This document shows, in pieces, positions 1 through 7,425 of a stretch of DNA of 11,704 nt (the first letter of the stretch is position 1; each line of letters begins with the position of its first letter). The notes beneath the pieces are model-generated. The model was not told where the DNA came from. It did not search any database and worked only from the letters and a program-made list of their open reading frames with translations. The position numbers and the translations under genes are program-made. Where the stretch lies: the NCBI GenBank assembly GCA_036378295.1, contig DASUWS010000233.1:1-11704 (forward strand), given 5' to 3'. Source of the DNA: DAHUXT01 sp036378295 (lineage in GTDB: Bacteria > Chloroflexota > Ktedonobacteria > Ktedonobacterales > JADMIN01).

Positions 1-791
1 CGCATCGCCTCCATGTAGCCGCTGGTATCGGTGGCAAAGTGGATGATAGGCACATTGCCCTGGCGGGCAATCGCGATAGCGCGCTGTCAATAGGGCAGCA
101 CGTACTGGCGATAGTCGGCGGGCGAAAGTTGCCCTGCCCAGCTATCGAAGAGTTGCAGCGCCTGCGCCCCCGCCCGGACCTGCGCCAGCAGATACTCGCC
201 AACAACCTCGCTCAGCTTTGACATCAGATCGTGCCAGGCGCCAGGCTCGCTCATCAGCAGCCCCTTCACCTCGGCGTAATTGCGGCTGCCGCTCCCTTCG
301 ATGGCGTACGCGGCCAGCGTGAACGGTGCGCCGCTGAAGCCGATCAGCGGGATGCCACGCGTCTCCAGTTGGGCGCGTGCCAGCCGGATCGCGTCCAGCG
401 TGAAGGGCAGCGTTTCCTCAGCGGGCAACACACGCAGCCGCGCGATGTCTTCGACCGAGCGCACGGGATTGCCGATGATCGGCCCCTCGCCCTCAGCGAA
501 GCGCAGATGCAGCCCCATCCCTTCGAGCGGCGGCAGGATGTCCGCGAAGATGATGGCGGCGTCCAGATCGAACGCCTCGATAGGCTGTAGCGTCACCTCG
601 CACGCCAGCTCCGGTGTCTTGATCATCGTCAGAAATGGATGGTGCTCGCGCACCCTGCGATACTCCGGCATGTAGCGTCCCGCCTGGCGCATCAGCCAGA
701 TCGGCGTCTTATCGGTGGCTTCGCGGTGGCAAGCGCGCAGAAAGCGACTCTCCCGCTCGTGCGCCGCTGGTTCTGGGTCGGGCGTGGCCAT
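1..791 (-). CDS. hemE: Uroporphyrinogen decarboxylase HemE, 3' end outside window, interrupted by an in-frame TGA
   Basis: HemE removes four acetate carboxyls from uroporphyrinogen III to give coproporphyrinogen III in the cytosol. Visible motifs, counted from the ATG at 791, are the signature IWLMRQAGRYMPEYR (31-45, with substrate-binding Arg35), FADIL (82-86, Asp84 matching the catalytic Asp of the family), GFSGAPFTLAAY (151-162) and LFDSWAG (214-220). After codon 234 (VLPY) there is a TGA at 87-89, yet the same frame continues with QRAIAIARQ and then VPIIHFATDTSGYMEAM, typical HemE sequence that runs off the window. The family is about 340-350 residues, so a 234-residue product would lack the C-terminal third. 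The ATG overlaps the hemB stop as TGATG; a GTG one codon upstream (794) is an alternative start. Identity is very secure. Whether the gene is truly broken or carries a sequence error cannot be told here. Confidence 0.93.
87..89 (-). other. In-frame TGA within hemE
   Basis: The TGA follows a TAT codon at the VLPY position of HemE and precedes CAG. Family members generally have an ordinary residue here, for example Ser in VLPYSxR (from memory). The reading frame is unbroken on both sides, so a single base substitution explains it. TGA ends hemQ, hemH, hemC and hemB in the same operon, so it is a normal stop codon in this genome. Confidence 0.85.
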
Positions 792-1861
792 CACTCGGCG
801 GCCCCGTCTAGCCAGCGCACGGCGTCTTTGGCGAAGTATGTCAGAATCATATCGGCTCCGGCTCGCTTGATGCTGGTAAGGCTTTCCAGTGCGCAGCGCC
901 GCAGATCGAGCCAGCCATTGGCCGCCGCCGCGTGGAGCATGGCATATTCGCCGCTGACCTGATATGCCGCCACGGGCAGGGGGAACGTCTGGCGGACCTC
1001 GCTCAGCACATCCAGATAGGGCATCGCGGGCTTCACCATCAGCATATCGGCTCCCTCAGCGACATCGAGCGCCACCTCGCGCAGCGCCTCACGCCGGTTG
1101 CCGGGGTCCATCTGATACTGGCTGCGGTCGCCGAATTGTGGCGGACTCTCCGCCGCGTCACGGAATGGACCGTAGAAGCCGCTGGAGTATTTCACGGCGT
1201 AGCTCAGAATGGCGACGTGGTCGAAGCCCTGTTCGTCCAGGGCGGCGCGGATCGCTCCGACCATACCATCCATCATGCCTGACGGCGCGATGATGTCAGC
1301 CCCCGCCTCGGCGTGCGCCACCGAAGCGCGCCCCAGCAATTCGAGTGTGAGGTCGTTCATGACGTAGCCGTCGGGCAGGTGATGGGTATAATGGCTGGCG
1401 CCAGGCGTGTTGATGATGCCGCAGTGGCCGTGATCGGTGTACTCGCAGAAGCACATATCGGAAATGACGACGGTCTCTGGCGAGGCTTCTTTGATGGCGC
1501 GAATCGCCTGGGGCACAATGCCGTTGGGGTCGTAGTTTTCGCTGCCCGTTGCGTCTTTGCTCGCGGGGATGCCAAAGAGCACAACCGCCGGGATACCCAG
1601 CGCGGCGATCTCGCGCACCTCGTCGCGCAGCCGGTCTACAGACCACTGATACTGACCTGGCATAGATGTTATTGGCTGCTTGATGTCATGCCCATGGCGC
1701 ACGAACAGCGGATAGATGAAGTCCGACGGCGCAAGATCCGTCTCGCGCAGCATCTGGCGGATCGTCGCGCTCAGGCGCAGTCGACGTGGACGCACGGACG
1801 GGAAGCCAGTCTGTTGTGTTGTGCTTTGCGTCTGGCTGGTTCGCCTTCGGGAAGTAATCAT
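791..1861 (-). CDS. hemB: Porphobilinogen synthase (delta-aminolevulinate dehydratase) HemB, zinc type
   Basis: HemB condenses two 5-aminolevulinate molecules into porphobilinogen. The 356-residue length is slightly above the family's roughly 325-340 because of a Ser/Thr/Gln/Arg-rich N-terminal extension of about 19 residues before the usual FPSVRPRRLR start. The two Schiff-base lysines are visible: Lys224 in SYAVKYSSGFYGPFR and Lys277 in LMVKPAMPYLD. The metal site is DMCFCEYTDHGHCG (Cys137, Cys139, Cys147), the triple-cysteine signature of zinc-dependent enzymes rather than the Asp-rich magnesium type. The ATG at 1861 has an AGGAG 11 nt upstream, and no other Met precedes the conserved core. 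It lies 27 nt after hemD and its TGA shares one base with the hemE ATG, implying coupled translation. Confidence 0.97.
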   Translation of the reverse strand: MITSRRRTSQTQSTTQQTGFPSVRPRRLRLSATIRQMLRETDLAPSDFIYPLFVRHGHDIKQPITSMPGQYQWSVDRLRDEVREIAALGIPAVVLFGIPASKDATGSENYDPNGIVPQAIRAIKEASPETVVISDMCFCEYTDHGHCGIINTPGASHYTHHLPDGYVMNDLTLELLGRASVAHAEAGADIIAPSGMMDGMVGAIRAALDEQGFDHVAILSYAVKYSSGFYGPFRDAAESPPQFGDRSQYQMDPGNRREALREVALDVAEGADMLMVKPAMPYLDVLSEVRQTFPLPVAAYQVSGEYAMLHAAAANGWLDLRRCALESLTSIKRAGADMILTYFAKDAVRWLDGAAE

Positions 1862-1872
1862 CGCTCTCTGCG

Positions 1873-1877
1873 CTCCT
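1873..1877 (-). promoter_or_regulatory. Ribosome binding site of hemB (AGGAG)
   Basis: AGGAG sits 11 nt before the hemB ATG, in the only sizeable gap among the internal hem junctions other than hemH-hemA. It is one of the few clear Shine-Dalgarno matches in the hem operon, where most other genes overlap their predecessor. It supports the ATG at 1861. Confidence 0.65.
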
Positions 1878-1888
1878 GTCCTGTCGGG

Positions 1889-2686
1889 TTATTTCTCCCC
1901 GCGCTCCGCGAAATACATGGCAAGCGCGTGGGTCAGTCCTATGAGTGTATGCTCTGAGGCTACCACATCCGCCCGCAATCCTAAAGACTGGACGGCCTGT
2001 GCGGTGCTGGGGCCGATGCACGCGAGACAGACATGCTCTAGCAGGCGTACGTCACCACCCTCGGATTGTAGCCGCCGCACCAGATGATGCGCCGTCGAGC
2101 CGCTGGTCAGCGTGATAGCATCCACGGCGCCCCTGGCGAGCAACGCGGGCAGATCAACGCCGCCACTATTCGTCCCAGGCTGGTAGGCAACTACGGGCGT
2201 AACTCGCGCCCCACGCTCTGTCAGCGCCCGGGTCAGCCCATCGTCGGCCAGCGCTGATTGCGGCAGCAGCACCCGCGCGCCCGTTATCGGGGGAAGAGCC
2301 TGCGCCAGCCCGACCGCGCTATAGCTCGCTGCCTCCGGGACGATCTCGACGCGTTGCCCCAGGCTGTCCGCAACAGCGCGTGCGGTGGACGGTCCGACGG
2401 CGGCGATGCGTAGCCCAGCCAGAGCATCCGACGCCAGCCCAATCGCCGCGAGCCGTTGCGCCACCGCCTCCACGGTATTGGCGCTGGTCAGCATAAGCCA
2501 GTCATAGGCGCCCGTCGCTGCGGCACGCAGGGCATCATCCAGCGGCCCGCAGTCGTCCGGTGGGGCAATCGCCAGGCAGGGATAGCGGTAGACCGTCGCG
2601 CCCTCGTCCCCCAACAGCGCCTCCAGCGCCGCTGCCTGATGCTCCGCCCGTGTGACGATGACGACCTTGCCTGCCAGCGCGCTCAT
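1889..2686 (-). CDS. hemD: Uroporphyrinogen-III synthase HemD
   Basis: HemD cyclises hydroxymethylbilane to uroporphyrinogen III with inversion of ring D. The 265 residues match the family's usual length. Sequence conservation in this family is low, but the paired two-domain landmarks are present: LTSANTVEAV (66-75) and AVGPSTARAV (96-105) in one lobe, VAYQPGT (166-172, with Tyr168 at the position of the conserved tyrosine), LTSGSTAHHL (193-202) and CIGPSTAQAV (223-232) in the other. No signal peptide or membrane segment is seen, so it is cytosolic. The ATG overlaps the hemC stop by four bases (ATGA), and the position between hemC and hemB strongly supports the call. Confidence 0.95.
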   Translation of the reverse strand: MSALAGKVVIVTRAEHQAAALEALLGDEGATVYRYPCLAIAPPDDCGPLDDALRAAATGAYDWLMLTSANTVEAVAQRLAAIGLASDALAGLRIAAVGPSTARAVADSLGQRVEIVPEAASYSAVGLAQALPPITGARVLLPQSALADDGLTRALTERGARVTPVVAYQPGTNSGGVDLPALLARGAVDAITLTSGSTAHHLVRRLQSEGGDVRLLEHVCLACIGPSTAQAVQSLGLRADVVASEHTLIGLTHALAMYFAERGEK

Positions 2687-3621
2687 GGCGTCCGCTCCAG
2701 CAGGACGTCCGCATGCTGTTCCAGCGCCCGCGCGGCGAGTCGCTGGCCAAGCGTGGTGGCACCCTTAGGGGTTGCCGCGCCATCGAGCGAGACATCCACC
2801 TGGCGCGTGCCATCTGGCGCCGTGACACGCCCGCGCAAGGTCAGTCGCCGCTGCGTGATCTCGCCATATGCCGCGACAGGCACCGCGCAGCCGCCGCCGA
2901 GCGCCGCCAGAAAGGCGCGCTCCGCCGTGACGGCTAATACTGTGGGCCTATGATTGAGCGGGGCTAGCAACTCGCGGGATACCTGTTCGTCGCGGCACTG
3001 CACCGCCAGCGCGCCCTGTCCTGGAGCAGGAAGCACAAAATCCAGCGGCAATTCCTGGCTGATTTCGTCCGCTCGCCCCAGGCGCTCCAGTCCCGCTAGC
3101 GCCAGCACAATGGCATCATACGGCCCATCTTCGGCCATCGCCTTGCGAATGCGCGTGTCTACGTTGCCGCGAATGTCGAGCAAGCGCAGATCGGGCCGCC
3201 TCACAAGCAGTTGCGCCGACCGTCGCAGGCTGCTCGTGCCGACTGTGGCGTGATCGGGCAGGGAGTCGAGCGTATAGTTGCCCCGGCTGATCAGCGCATC
3301 GTGCGGGTTGGCTCGCTCTGGAATTGCGCCGACGATCAGTCCCTCACTCTCATCGGTTGGCAGGTCTTTCAGGCTATGGACGGCAAGATCAAGTGCCCCA
3401 GAGCGGAGCGCCGTTTCCAGCTCAGCGGTAAAGACGCCTTTGCCGCCGATCAGAGGGAGCGGCGTATCGAGCGTGGCATCGCCCTGTGTCTTCATCACCT
3501 CGATGCGAACGTCGAGCGTGGGCCAGGCGCGCAGCAACAGATCACGCGTGTGATGCGCCTGCCAGAGCGCCAGCGCGGAGCCGCGCGTGCCGATGCGCAC
3601 CACCTTTACTGGGCTAGTCAT
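2683..3621 (-). CDS. hemC: Hydroxymethylbilane synthase (porphobilinogen deaminase) HemC
   Basis: HemC joins four porphobilinogens head to tail into hydroxymethylbilane, using a covalent dipyrromethane cofactor. With the ATG at 3621 the protein is 312 residues, the family norm. Visible landmarks are IGTRGSALALWQA near the N terminus, HSLKDLPT (82-89, catalytic Asp86), VGTSSLRR (127-134), LLDIRGNVDTR (148-158), LPAPGQGALAVQC (197-209) and LGGGCAVPVAAY (241-252), where Cys245 holds the cofactor. An ATG at 3645 would add MILDRTPT, but the inner ATG suits the conserved start better. Neither has a good ribosome binding site. The start overlaps the hemA end by 8 bases, which implies translational coupling. 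Confidence 0.97.
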   Translation of the reverse strand: MTSPVKVVRIGTRGSALALWQAHHTRDLLLRAWPTLDVRIEVMKTQGDATLDTPLPLIGGKGVFTAELETALRSGALDLAVHSLKDLPTDESEGLIVGAIPERANPHDALISRGNYTLDSLPDHATVGTSSLRRSAQLLVRRPDLRLLDIRGNVDTRIRKAMAEDGPYDAIVLALAGLERLGRADEISQELPLDFVLPAPGQGALAVQCRDEQVSRELLAPLNHRPTVLAVTAERAFLAALGGGCAVPVAAYGEITQRRLTLRGRVTAPDGTRQVDVSLDGAATPKGATTLGQRLAARALEQHADVLLERTP

Positions 3622-4945
3622 CGTCGGGGTCCGATCCAGTATCATGCTCTGGAGCGTCGAGCGCGAACAGCTTGCGGATGGCGTGATCGTAGTCGAAGTG
3701 GTCGCCGTGGGCCGCGCGCCATTTCAGGTTGACCGTAGGCGTGTGCATCAGCTTATTGACGATGCGCTGCGCCATCTGCGCCACGATGTCGCGTTCGTGC
3801 GCGTCCAGGTCGGGCAGGCGATGCAGCGCGCGCTCGACCTCGGCGGCGGCGATCTCATCGGCGTGCGTCCGCAGTTGTGTCAGTACCGGGACAATACGCC
3901 GGCTCTTGAGCCAGTTGGCGTATTTCAGCGCCTCCTCTTCGACGATGCCTTCGACCTGCTTCACCTCCGCCTCGCGCAGCATCCGGTGTTGCTCGACCAC
4001 CGCCTGCAAGTCATCGATGTCATACAGGCGCACCTCCGCGGAGGAGCCAGTGGGGTCAGCGGCGGGCGCGATGTTGCGCGGGACGCCGATATCTACAAGC
4101 ACCAGCGACCGCGCGAGATCGTCGCGCCTGTCTCTGGCAATCTCATCTACATGCAGAATCGGCTGGCGCGCGCTGGTGGCTGTGATGACCGCCTCGGCTC
4201 CGGCGACCGCCTGATGCAGCTCGGCCCACGGACGCGCCCGGATGCCCAGATGATCGGCGACGGCCTGGGCGTGGGCATCGGTACGGCTGAGTATGCTGAT
4301 CGAGCGAAGCGTCTCGTCCGCGTGTTGGGCTAGCGCGCTCGCCGCCAGGGTTGCCATCTCGCCAGCGCCGATCACGACAATGCGCGGGCGTTCGATGTGC
4401 GCCACCTCTCGCTGGACCAACTGAACGGCGGCATGGCTGACTGAGAGGGTATGCTGGCTGATGGCAGTCTCGGTGCGGGCGCGCTTGCCGGTATGCAGCG
4501 CAGCGGTAAAGAGGCGGCTGAGCAGCGATCCGCTCGTTCCCGCCTGTTGCGCCTGGTCGAGCGCTTCGGCGATCTGGCGCATGATTTGCGTCTCGCCCAG
4601 CACAAGCGATTCCAGCCCCGCTGCGACGCTGAAGAGGTGGCGCACCGCCCGCAACCGATCCTGCCGGTAGAGCGAATCGAGCAGCGGACGCATGGGCACG
4701 CCCGGAGCGCTGAGCAGGCAATCGACAATCGCCTCCTGCGCCTGCGTGGGATTCTCGCAGGTGGCGTAGACCTCGTATCGGTTACAGGTCGAAAGCACGA
4801 CCAATTCGCGTACTGGTCCCTGGCGGAGCGTCGCCAGCAATGGCAGCAGATGCTCGTCATCCGCGTGCAGTTGCTCGCGAAGCTCCAGGGGAGCCGTGCG
4901 ATGGTCGAGTCCAACCAGAACGGGTATCATACGCCGTTCGTCCAT
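3614..4945 (-). CDS. hemA: Glutamyl-tRNA reductase HemA
   Basis: HemA reduces glutamyl-tRNA(Glu) with NADPH to glutamate-1-semialdehyde, the committed step of C5 haem synthesis. Counted from the chosen ATG, the protein has 443 residues. GLDHRTAPLELRE lies at 12-24 and LSTCNRYEVY at 51-60, with nucleophile Cys54. VAAGLESLVLGETQI (107-121) follows, then the Rossmann motif VIGAGEMATLA (191-201), LVDIGVPRNI (283-292) and a helical dimerisation domain containing KLMHTPT (398-404). The acidic tail ends in a run of Asp. Start choice is uncertain. ATGs in the same frame occur at 5014 (overlapping hemH by 43 bases), 4960, 4945 and 4930; I prefer 4945 because GGCGGAA lies just upstream, but 4930 (MIPVLVGLDH) also fits the family. 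Partner HemL is not in the window. Confidence 0.95.
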   Translation of the reverse strand: MDERRMIPVLVGLDHRTAPLELREQLHADDEHLLPLLATLRQGPVRELVVLSTCNRYEVYATCENPTQAQEAIVDCLLSAPGVPMRPLLDSLYRQDRLRAVRHLFSVAAGLESLVLGETQIMRQIAEALDQAQQAGTSGSLLSRLFTAALHTGKRARTETAISQHTLSVSHAAVQLVQREVAHIERPRIVVIGAGEMATLAASALAQHADETLRSISILSRTDAHAQAVADHLGIRARPWAELHQAVAGAEAVITATSARQPILHVDEIARDRRDDLARSLVLVDIGVPRNIAPAADPTGSSAEVRLYDIDDLQAVVEQHRMLREAEVKQVEGIVEEEALKYANWLKSRRIVPVLTQLRTHADEIAAAEVERALHRLPDLDAHERDIVAQMAQRIVNKLMHTPTVNLKWRAAHGDHFDYDHAIRKLFALDAPEHDTGSDPDDD

Positions 4946-4971
4946 CTCATTCCGCCGCATAGCAAACGGTA

Positions 4972-6018
4972 TCAGCCTTTCACAGACTCCTGGCTCCGCA
5001 CCATGCCACAACACTCCGCGTCGCAGGTGTCGGACGGCGCTCCTTGGGAGCCAAGAAATCGTCGCTCGCTGCCGGGCTGGAGACGCTCGACGATGAGCTG
5101 GCGAATCATATCCACGAATGCCGGATGCGTTCCCACGGTCTGCGCGCGGGCCATGGTCAGCCCAAGCTCGTCCGCCATCTGTCGCGCTTCCACATCTAGA
5201 TCATAGAGCACCTCGACATGATCGGACAGGAAGCCAATCGGCGCAACGACCACGGCATCAACGCCTCCATCGCTCAATACGCGCAGGGTATCGCCAATAT
5301 CCGGCTCCAGCCAGGGTTGTGATGGCGGGCCGCTCCGGCTCTGGTATGCCATCTCCCAGCGCGGAAGGTTCAGCGTCTCAGCAATAAGCCGCGCGGTCTC
5401 GCGCAACTGGCCGACATAGCGACTGTTCTGCGCCATGCTCAGTGGGATGCTGTGCGCCGTAAAGACCACAACAGCCGATGAGCGCCTCGGCTCTGGAATC
5501 GTCTCAAGCGCCGCCCGCACCCGGTCAACGTTGGCGCGAATGAAGTCGGGATGATTGTAGAACTTGCGCAGGGCGCTGACTTCTGGCGCATCAGGGCCGA
5601 CCTCCGCCTGGGCACGCGCGATATCTTCGAGGTACTGGCGGCACCCTGAATACGAGCTGTACGCCGACGTGATGTATGCCAGGGCGTGGCGTCTGCCGTC
5701 CTTCGCCATCTCCTGTAGTGTATCAGGCAGCAGCGGATGCCAGTTACGGTTGCCCCAGTAGATTGGCAGGGTGATCTCGTGCGCGTCGAGCGACTGGCGC
5801 AGCCCCGCGATCAACTCGCGATTCTGCTGGTTGATGGGGCTGACTCCACCGAACAGCTCGTAATGATGCGACACCTCCAGCATGCGCTCGCGGGGCACAT
5901 TCCTCCCGCGCAGGACGTTCTCCAGGAACGGCATCACGTCGTCCATGCCTTCGGGGCCGCCAAATGAGACGACCAGGATGCTATCGTAGGGCGTGCTGTT
6001 GGGTGTGGTCTCTGTCAT
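4972..6018 (-). CDS. hemH: Ferrochelatase HemH (probably coproporphyrin ferrochelatase) with putative [2Fe-2S] cysteines
   Basis: HemH inserts ferrous iron into a porphyrin. Because hemQ is adjacent, the substrate is inferred to be coproporphyrin III rather than protoporphyrin IX. The 348 residues start with the conserved LVVSFGGPEGMDDVMPFL. The catalytic His189 is in FTAHSIP and the conserved Glu269 in SDHVEVLYDLDVE. Cys126 in SSYSGCRQYLEDI and a C-terminal cluster Cys332, Cys336, Cys337 (DTCDAECCGM) resemble the four ligands of [2Fe-2S] ferrochelatases known from Actinobacteria, although the C-terminal spacing differs from what I recall there. No membrane segment is evident. The ATG overlaps the hemQ stop by four bases (ATGA). 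Family assignment is secure; the cluster is an inference from the cysteines. Confidence 0.96.
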   Translation of the reverse strand: MTETTPNSTPYDSILVVSFGGPEGMDDVMPFLENVLRGRNVPRERMLEVSHHYELFGGVSPINQQNRELIAGLRQSLDAHEITLPIYWGNRNWHPLLPDTLQEMAKDGRRHALAYITSAYSSYSGCRQYLEDIARAQAEVGPDAPEVSALRKFYNHPDFIRANVDRVRAALETIPEPRRSSAVVVFTAHSIPLSMAQNSRYVGQLRETARLIAETLNLPRWEMAYQSRSGPPSQPWLEPDIGDTLRVLSDGGVDAVVVAPIGFLSDHVEVLYDLDVEARQMADELGLTMARAQTVGTHPAFVDMIRQLIVERLQPGSERRFLGSQGAPSDTCDAECCGMVRSQESVKG

Positions 6019-7160
6019 GAGTTACCTGCCGTGGTGACCGAGGCGGGTGGCTTCGTGCCTACATAGACGACGCCGTCGCGCACCTCAACCCGATACGTGG
6101 GCACAGGCGCGCTTGCCACGCCGTCTATGACCTTACCCGTTTCCAGATCGAACTGGGCGAAATGCCAGGGGCAGGTGACGACGCACGCGTCATCGCAGAC
6201 CGATAGCTCTCCCTCGCTGAGCGGCCCGCGCGCGTGTGAGCAGCGGTTGCCAATCGCGTAGAAGCGCCCCCCCACGCGGAAGAGTGCGACCTGCTGGCCG
6301 TTCAGATAGACAACCCGCGACGTTCCCTCGGCGATCTCCTCGACCGGGGCGACATCAGTCCACGCCTCGACATACTTTTCGGGCTCGCGTGGCTTGGCGA
6401 TCTTCGGCCCACCGAGCGCGTCGAGCGACTCCTCCAGCGTCATGCGGATACAGCTATAGAGGGGGGTATCACGCAGGGTATACATGCTGGTCTGCGCCTC
6501 GCGCAGCTCCTGGACGAGATCGAGGAAGTCGGACGGCTCGTCGGTCTCGAAGGCGACGACGAACTCCTGGTCGTCCAGTCCGAAGGAGTACGTAGTATTC
6601 AGCTTGACTGCCGGATATTTGCGGCCAATGCGGATATGCTCGTCCATCATCACCTGGCGCTCCTCAAAGGAGAGTTGATACCAGGGACGTGTCTTAATGA
6701 ATGGGTAGACGAAGAGATATTTGGCGTCGCTGGGCGAGATGACCAGCCGCTCGGCATCCTCGCCGGGGTTATCACGAATCTCATAGATCGAGCGTTTGGT
6801 CTGTGAGAGATAGGACGGGCTAAGCCGCAGGTAGCCGCCCATACTCGTCGAGAGGATGGCCGTCGCCAACTCCTGGAACGGTTCGAGCGATTCGGCGATT
6901 TGCCAGAGCAGCAGCTCGGCGTCGGCACGTGTGCCCATCAGGCTGTATGGCCTCAGCAGTATCCGCCGCTGGAACGACGCGATGGTCTCGACAAGCTCCT
7001 CTTTGTGCTGCCGCTGGCGCTCCGCGGGTAGCCGTCGCCACTGGGGGTCAATCGTGTAGAAGGCGAAGCGCACATACTGGCGCTTGGTCAGGCGGTGAGC
7101 AGACTGCGCGGCGGCGGATGGCGCGCTCTTGGTCCGTGGTGTAGTTGTGTTCTGTCGCAT
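6015..7160 (-). CDS. hemQ: Coprohaem decarboxylase HemQ/ChdC fused to a C-terminal Rieske [2Fe-2S] domain
   Basis: HemQ oxidatively decarboxylates iron-coproporphyrin III to haem b with peroxide, the last step of the coproporphyrin-dependent route. Residues 1-25 are a Ser/Thr/Ala-rich basic extension. Residues 26-250 are the chlorite-dismutase-like fold: VYPFIKTRPWY (151-161, with Tyr152 and Lys156 at the catalytic positions), MMDEHIRIGRKY (171-182, proximal haem ligand His175) and TTYSFGLDDQEF (189-200). Residues from about 263 form a Rieske domain with CSHARGPLSEG (Cys307, His309) and VTCPWHFAQFDLETG (Cys330, His333), a ferredoxin-like Rieske pattern. Typical HemQ is about 250 residues, so the extra 120 or so are this fusion. 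The distal Gln of firmicute HemQ appears absent by eye (Leu187/Asn188 region). It is the first gene of the hem operon, with a weak ribosome binding site before the ATG. Confidence 0.95.
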   Translation of the reverse strand: MRQNTTTPRTKSAPSAAAQSAHRLTKRQYVRFAFYTIDPQWRRLPAERQRQHKEELVETIASFQRRILLRPYSLMGTRADAELLLWQIAESLEPFQELATAILSTSMGGYLRLSPSYLSQTKRSIYEIRDNPGEDAERLVISPSDAKYLFVYPFIKTRPWYQLSFEERQVMMDEHIRIGRKYPAVKLNTTYSFGLDDQEFVVAFETDEPSDFLDLVQELREAQTSMYTLRDTPLYSCIRMTLEESLDALGGPKIAKPREPEKYVEAWTDVAPVEEIAEGTSRVVYLNGQQVALFRVGGRFYAIGNRCSHARGPLSEGELSVCDDACVVTCPWHFAQFDLETGKVIDGVASAPVPTYRVEVRDGVVYVGTKPPASVTTAGNS

Positions 7161-7212
7161 ACTGGTGGTCTTTTATCGCATTCACTCTCAGACAGTTCGC
7201 ATAATCACCCAC

Positions 7213-7242
7213 ACTATAGCGCTCCTGGACTGAACATGCCAG
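7213..7242 (-). promoter_or_regulatory. Candidate promoter of the hem operon
   Basis: On the minus strand, a -10-like TATAGT (7213-7218) is preceded by an 18-nt spacer and a weak -35-like CTGGCA (7237-7242). It would start transcription about 45 nt before the hemQ ATG. The -10 matches five of six consensus bases and the -35 only four, so this is a best candidate within the 280-nt gap between the kinase gene and hemQ rather than a certain site. Confidence 0.4.
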
Positions 7243-7288
7243 TAGCAGACAGAGTGGCTACGAACGGAGCAACGGTTTAATGAACAGT

Positions 7289-7303
7289 GAATACCGTGTA
7301 TTC
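7289..7303. promoter_or_regulatory. Perfect 6-3-6 palindrome upstream of hemQ, possible operator
   Basis: GAATAC-cgt-GTATTC is a perfect inverted repeat of two 6-base half-sites around a 3-base centre. It lies about 130 nt before the hemQ ATG and about 45 nt upstream of the candidate -35, a position that would suit an activator or a distal operator. I do not recognise the regulator. The symmetry is seen directly; the regulatory role is inferred. Confidence 0.4.
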
Positions 7304-7386
7304 TGGCAGGGCGGAGAGCGGAAGAGAACGGACCAGCAGCCCCGCGTTTCCAGATAGAGAGGTGCGTGCCGTGGCGCTTCAGCTTC

Positions 7387-7425
7387 CTCATCTCCTACAC
7401 GGCGAGGAGCCAGGGGTGAGATGAG
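7387..7425 (-). terminator. Stem-loop just after the zinc-ribbon kinase gene, possible weak terminator
   Basis: CTCATCTC and GAGATGAG form a perfect 8-bp stem with a 23-nt loop, beginning 16 nt after the kinase stop codon. Inside it, an alternative 5-bp CTCCT/AGGAG stem can form. No T-run follows on the minus strand, so it is not a canonical intrinsic terminator. It could be an attenuating or 3'-stabilising structure, or chance, and read-through from the kinase operon into hemQ is possible. Confidence 0.3.

Noticed and set aside
87..89. Selenocysteine or reassigned TGA codon in hemE
   Set aside because: HemE has no known selenoprotein form and this position is not catalytic. Only a short CGCG-ctat-CGCG hairpin follows, which is not a convincing bacterial SECIS. 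TGA terminates several neighbouring genes, so it is not reassigned.
3587..4333. Plus-strand open frame of about 248 codons opposite hemA
   Set aside because: It overlaps the conserved HemA coding sequence in antisense and has no motif; high GC content keeps such frames open by chance.
4972..5014. hemA starting at 5014 inside hemH
   Set aside because: It would add 23 residues with no family similarity and a 43-base overlap; ATGs at 4945 or 4930 fit the conserved HemA N terminus.
7263..7275. Short direct repeat AACGG-agc-AACGG upstream of hemQ
   Set aside because: Only five bases per unit in a GC-rich intergenic region; too short to distinguish from chance.
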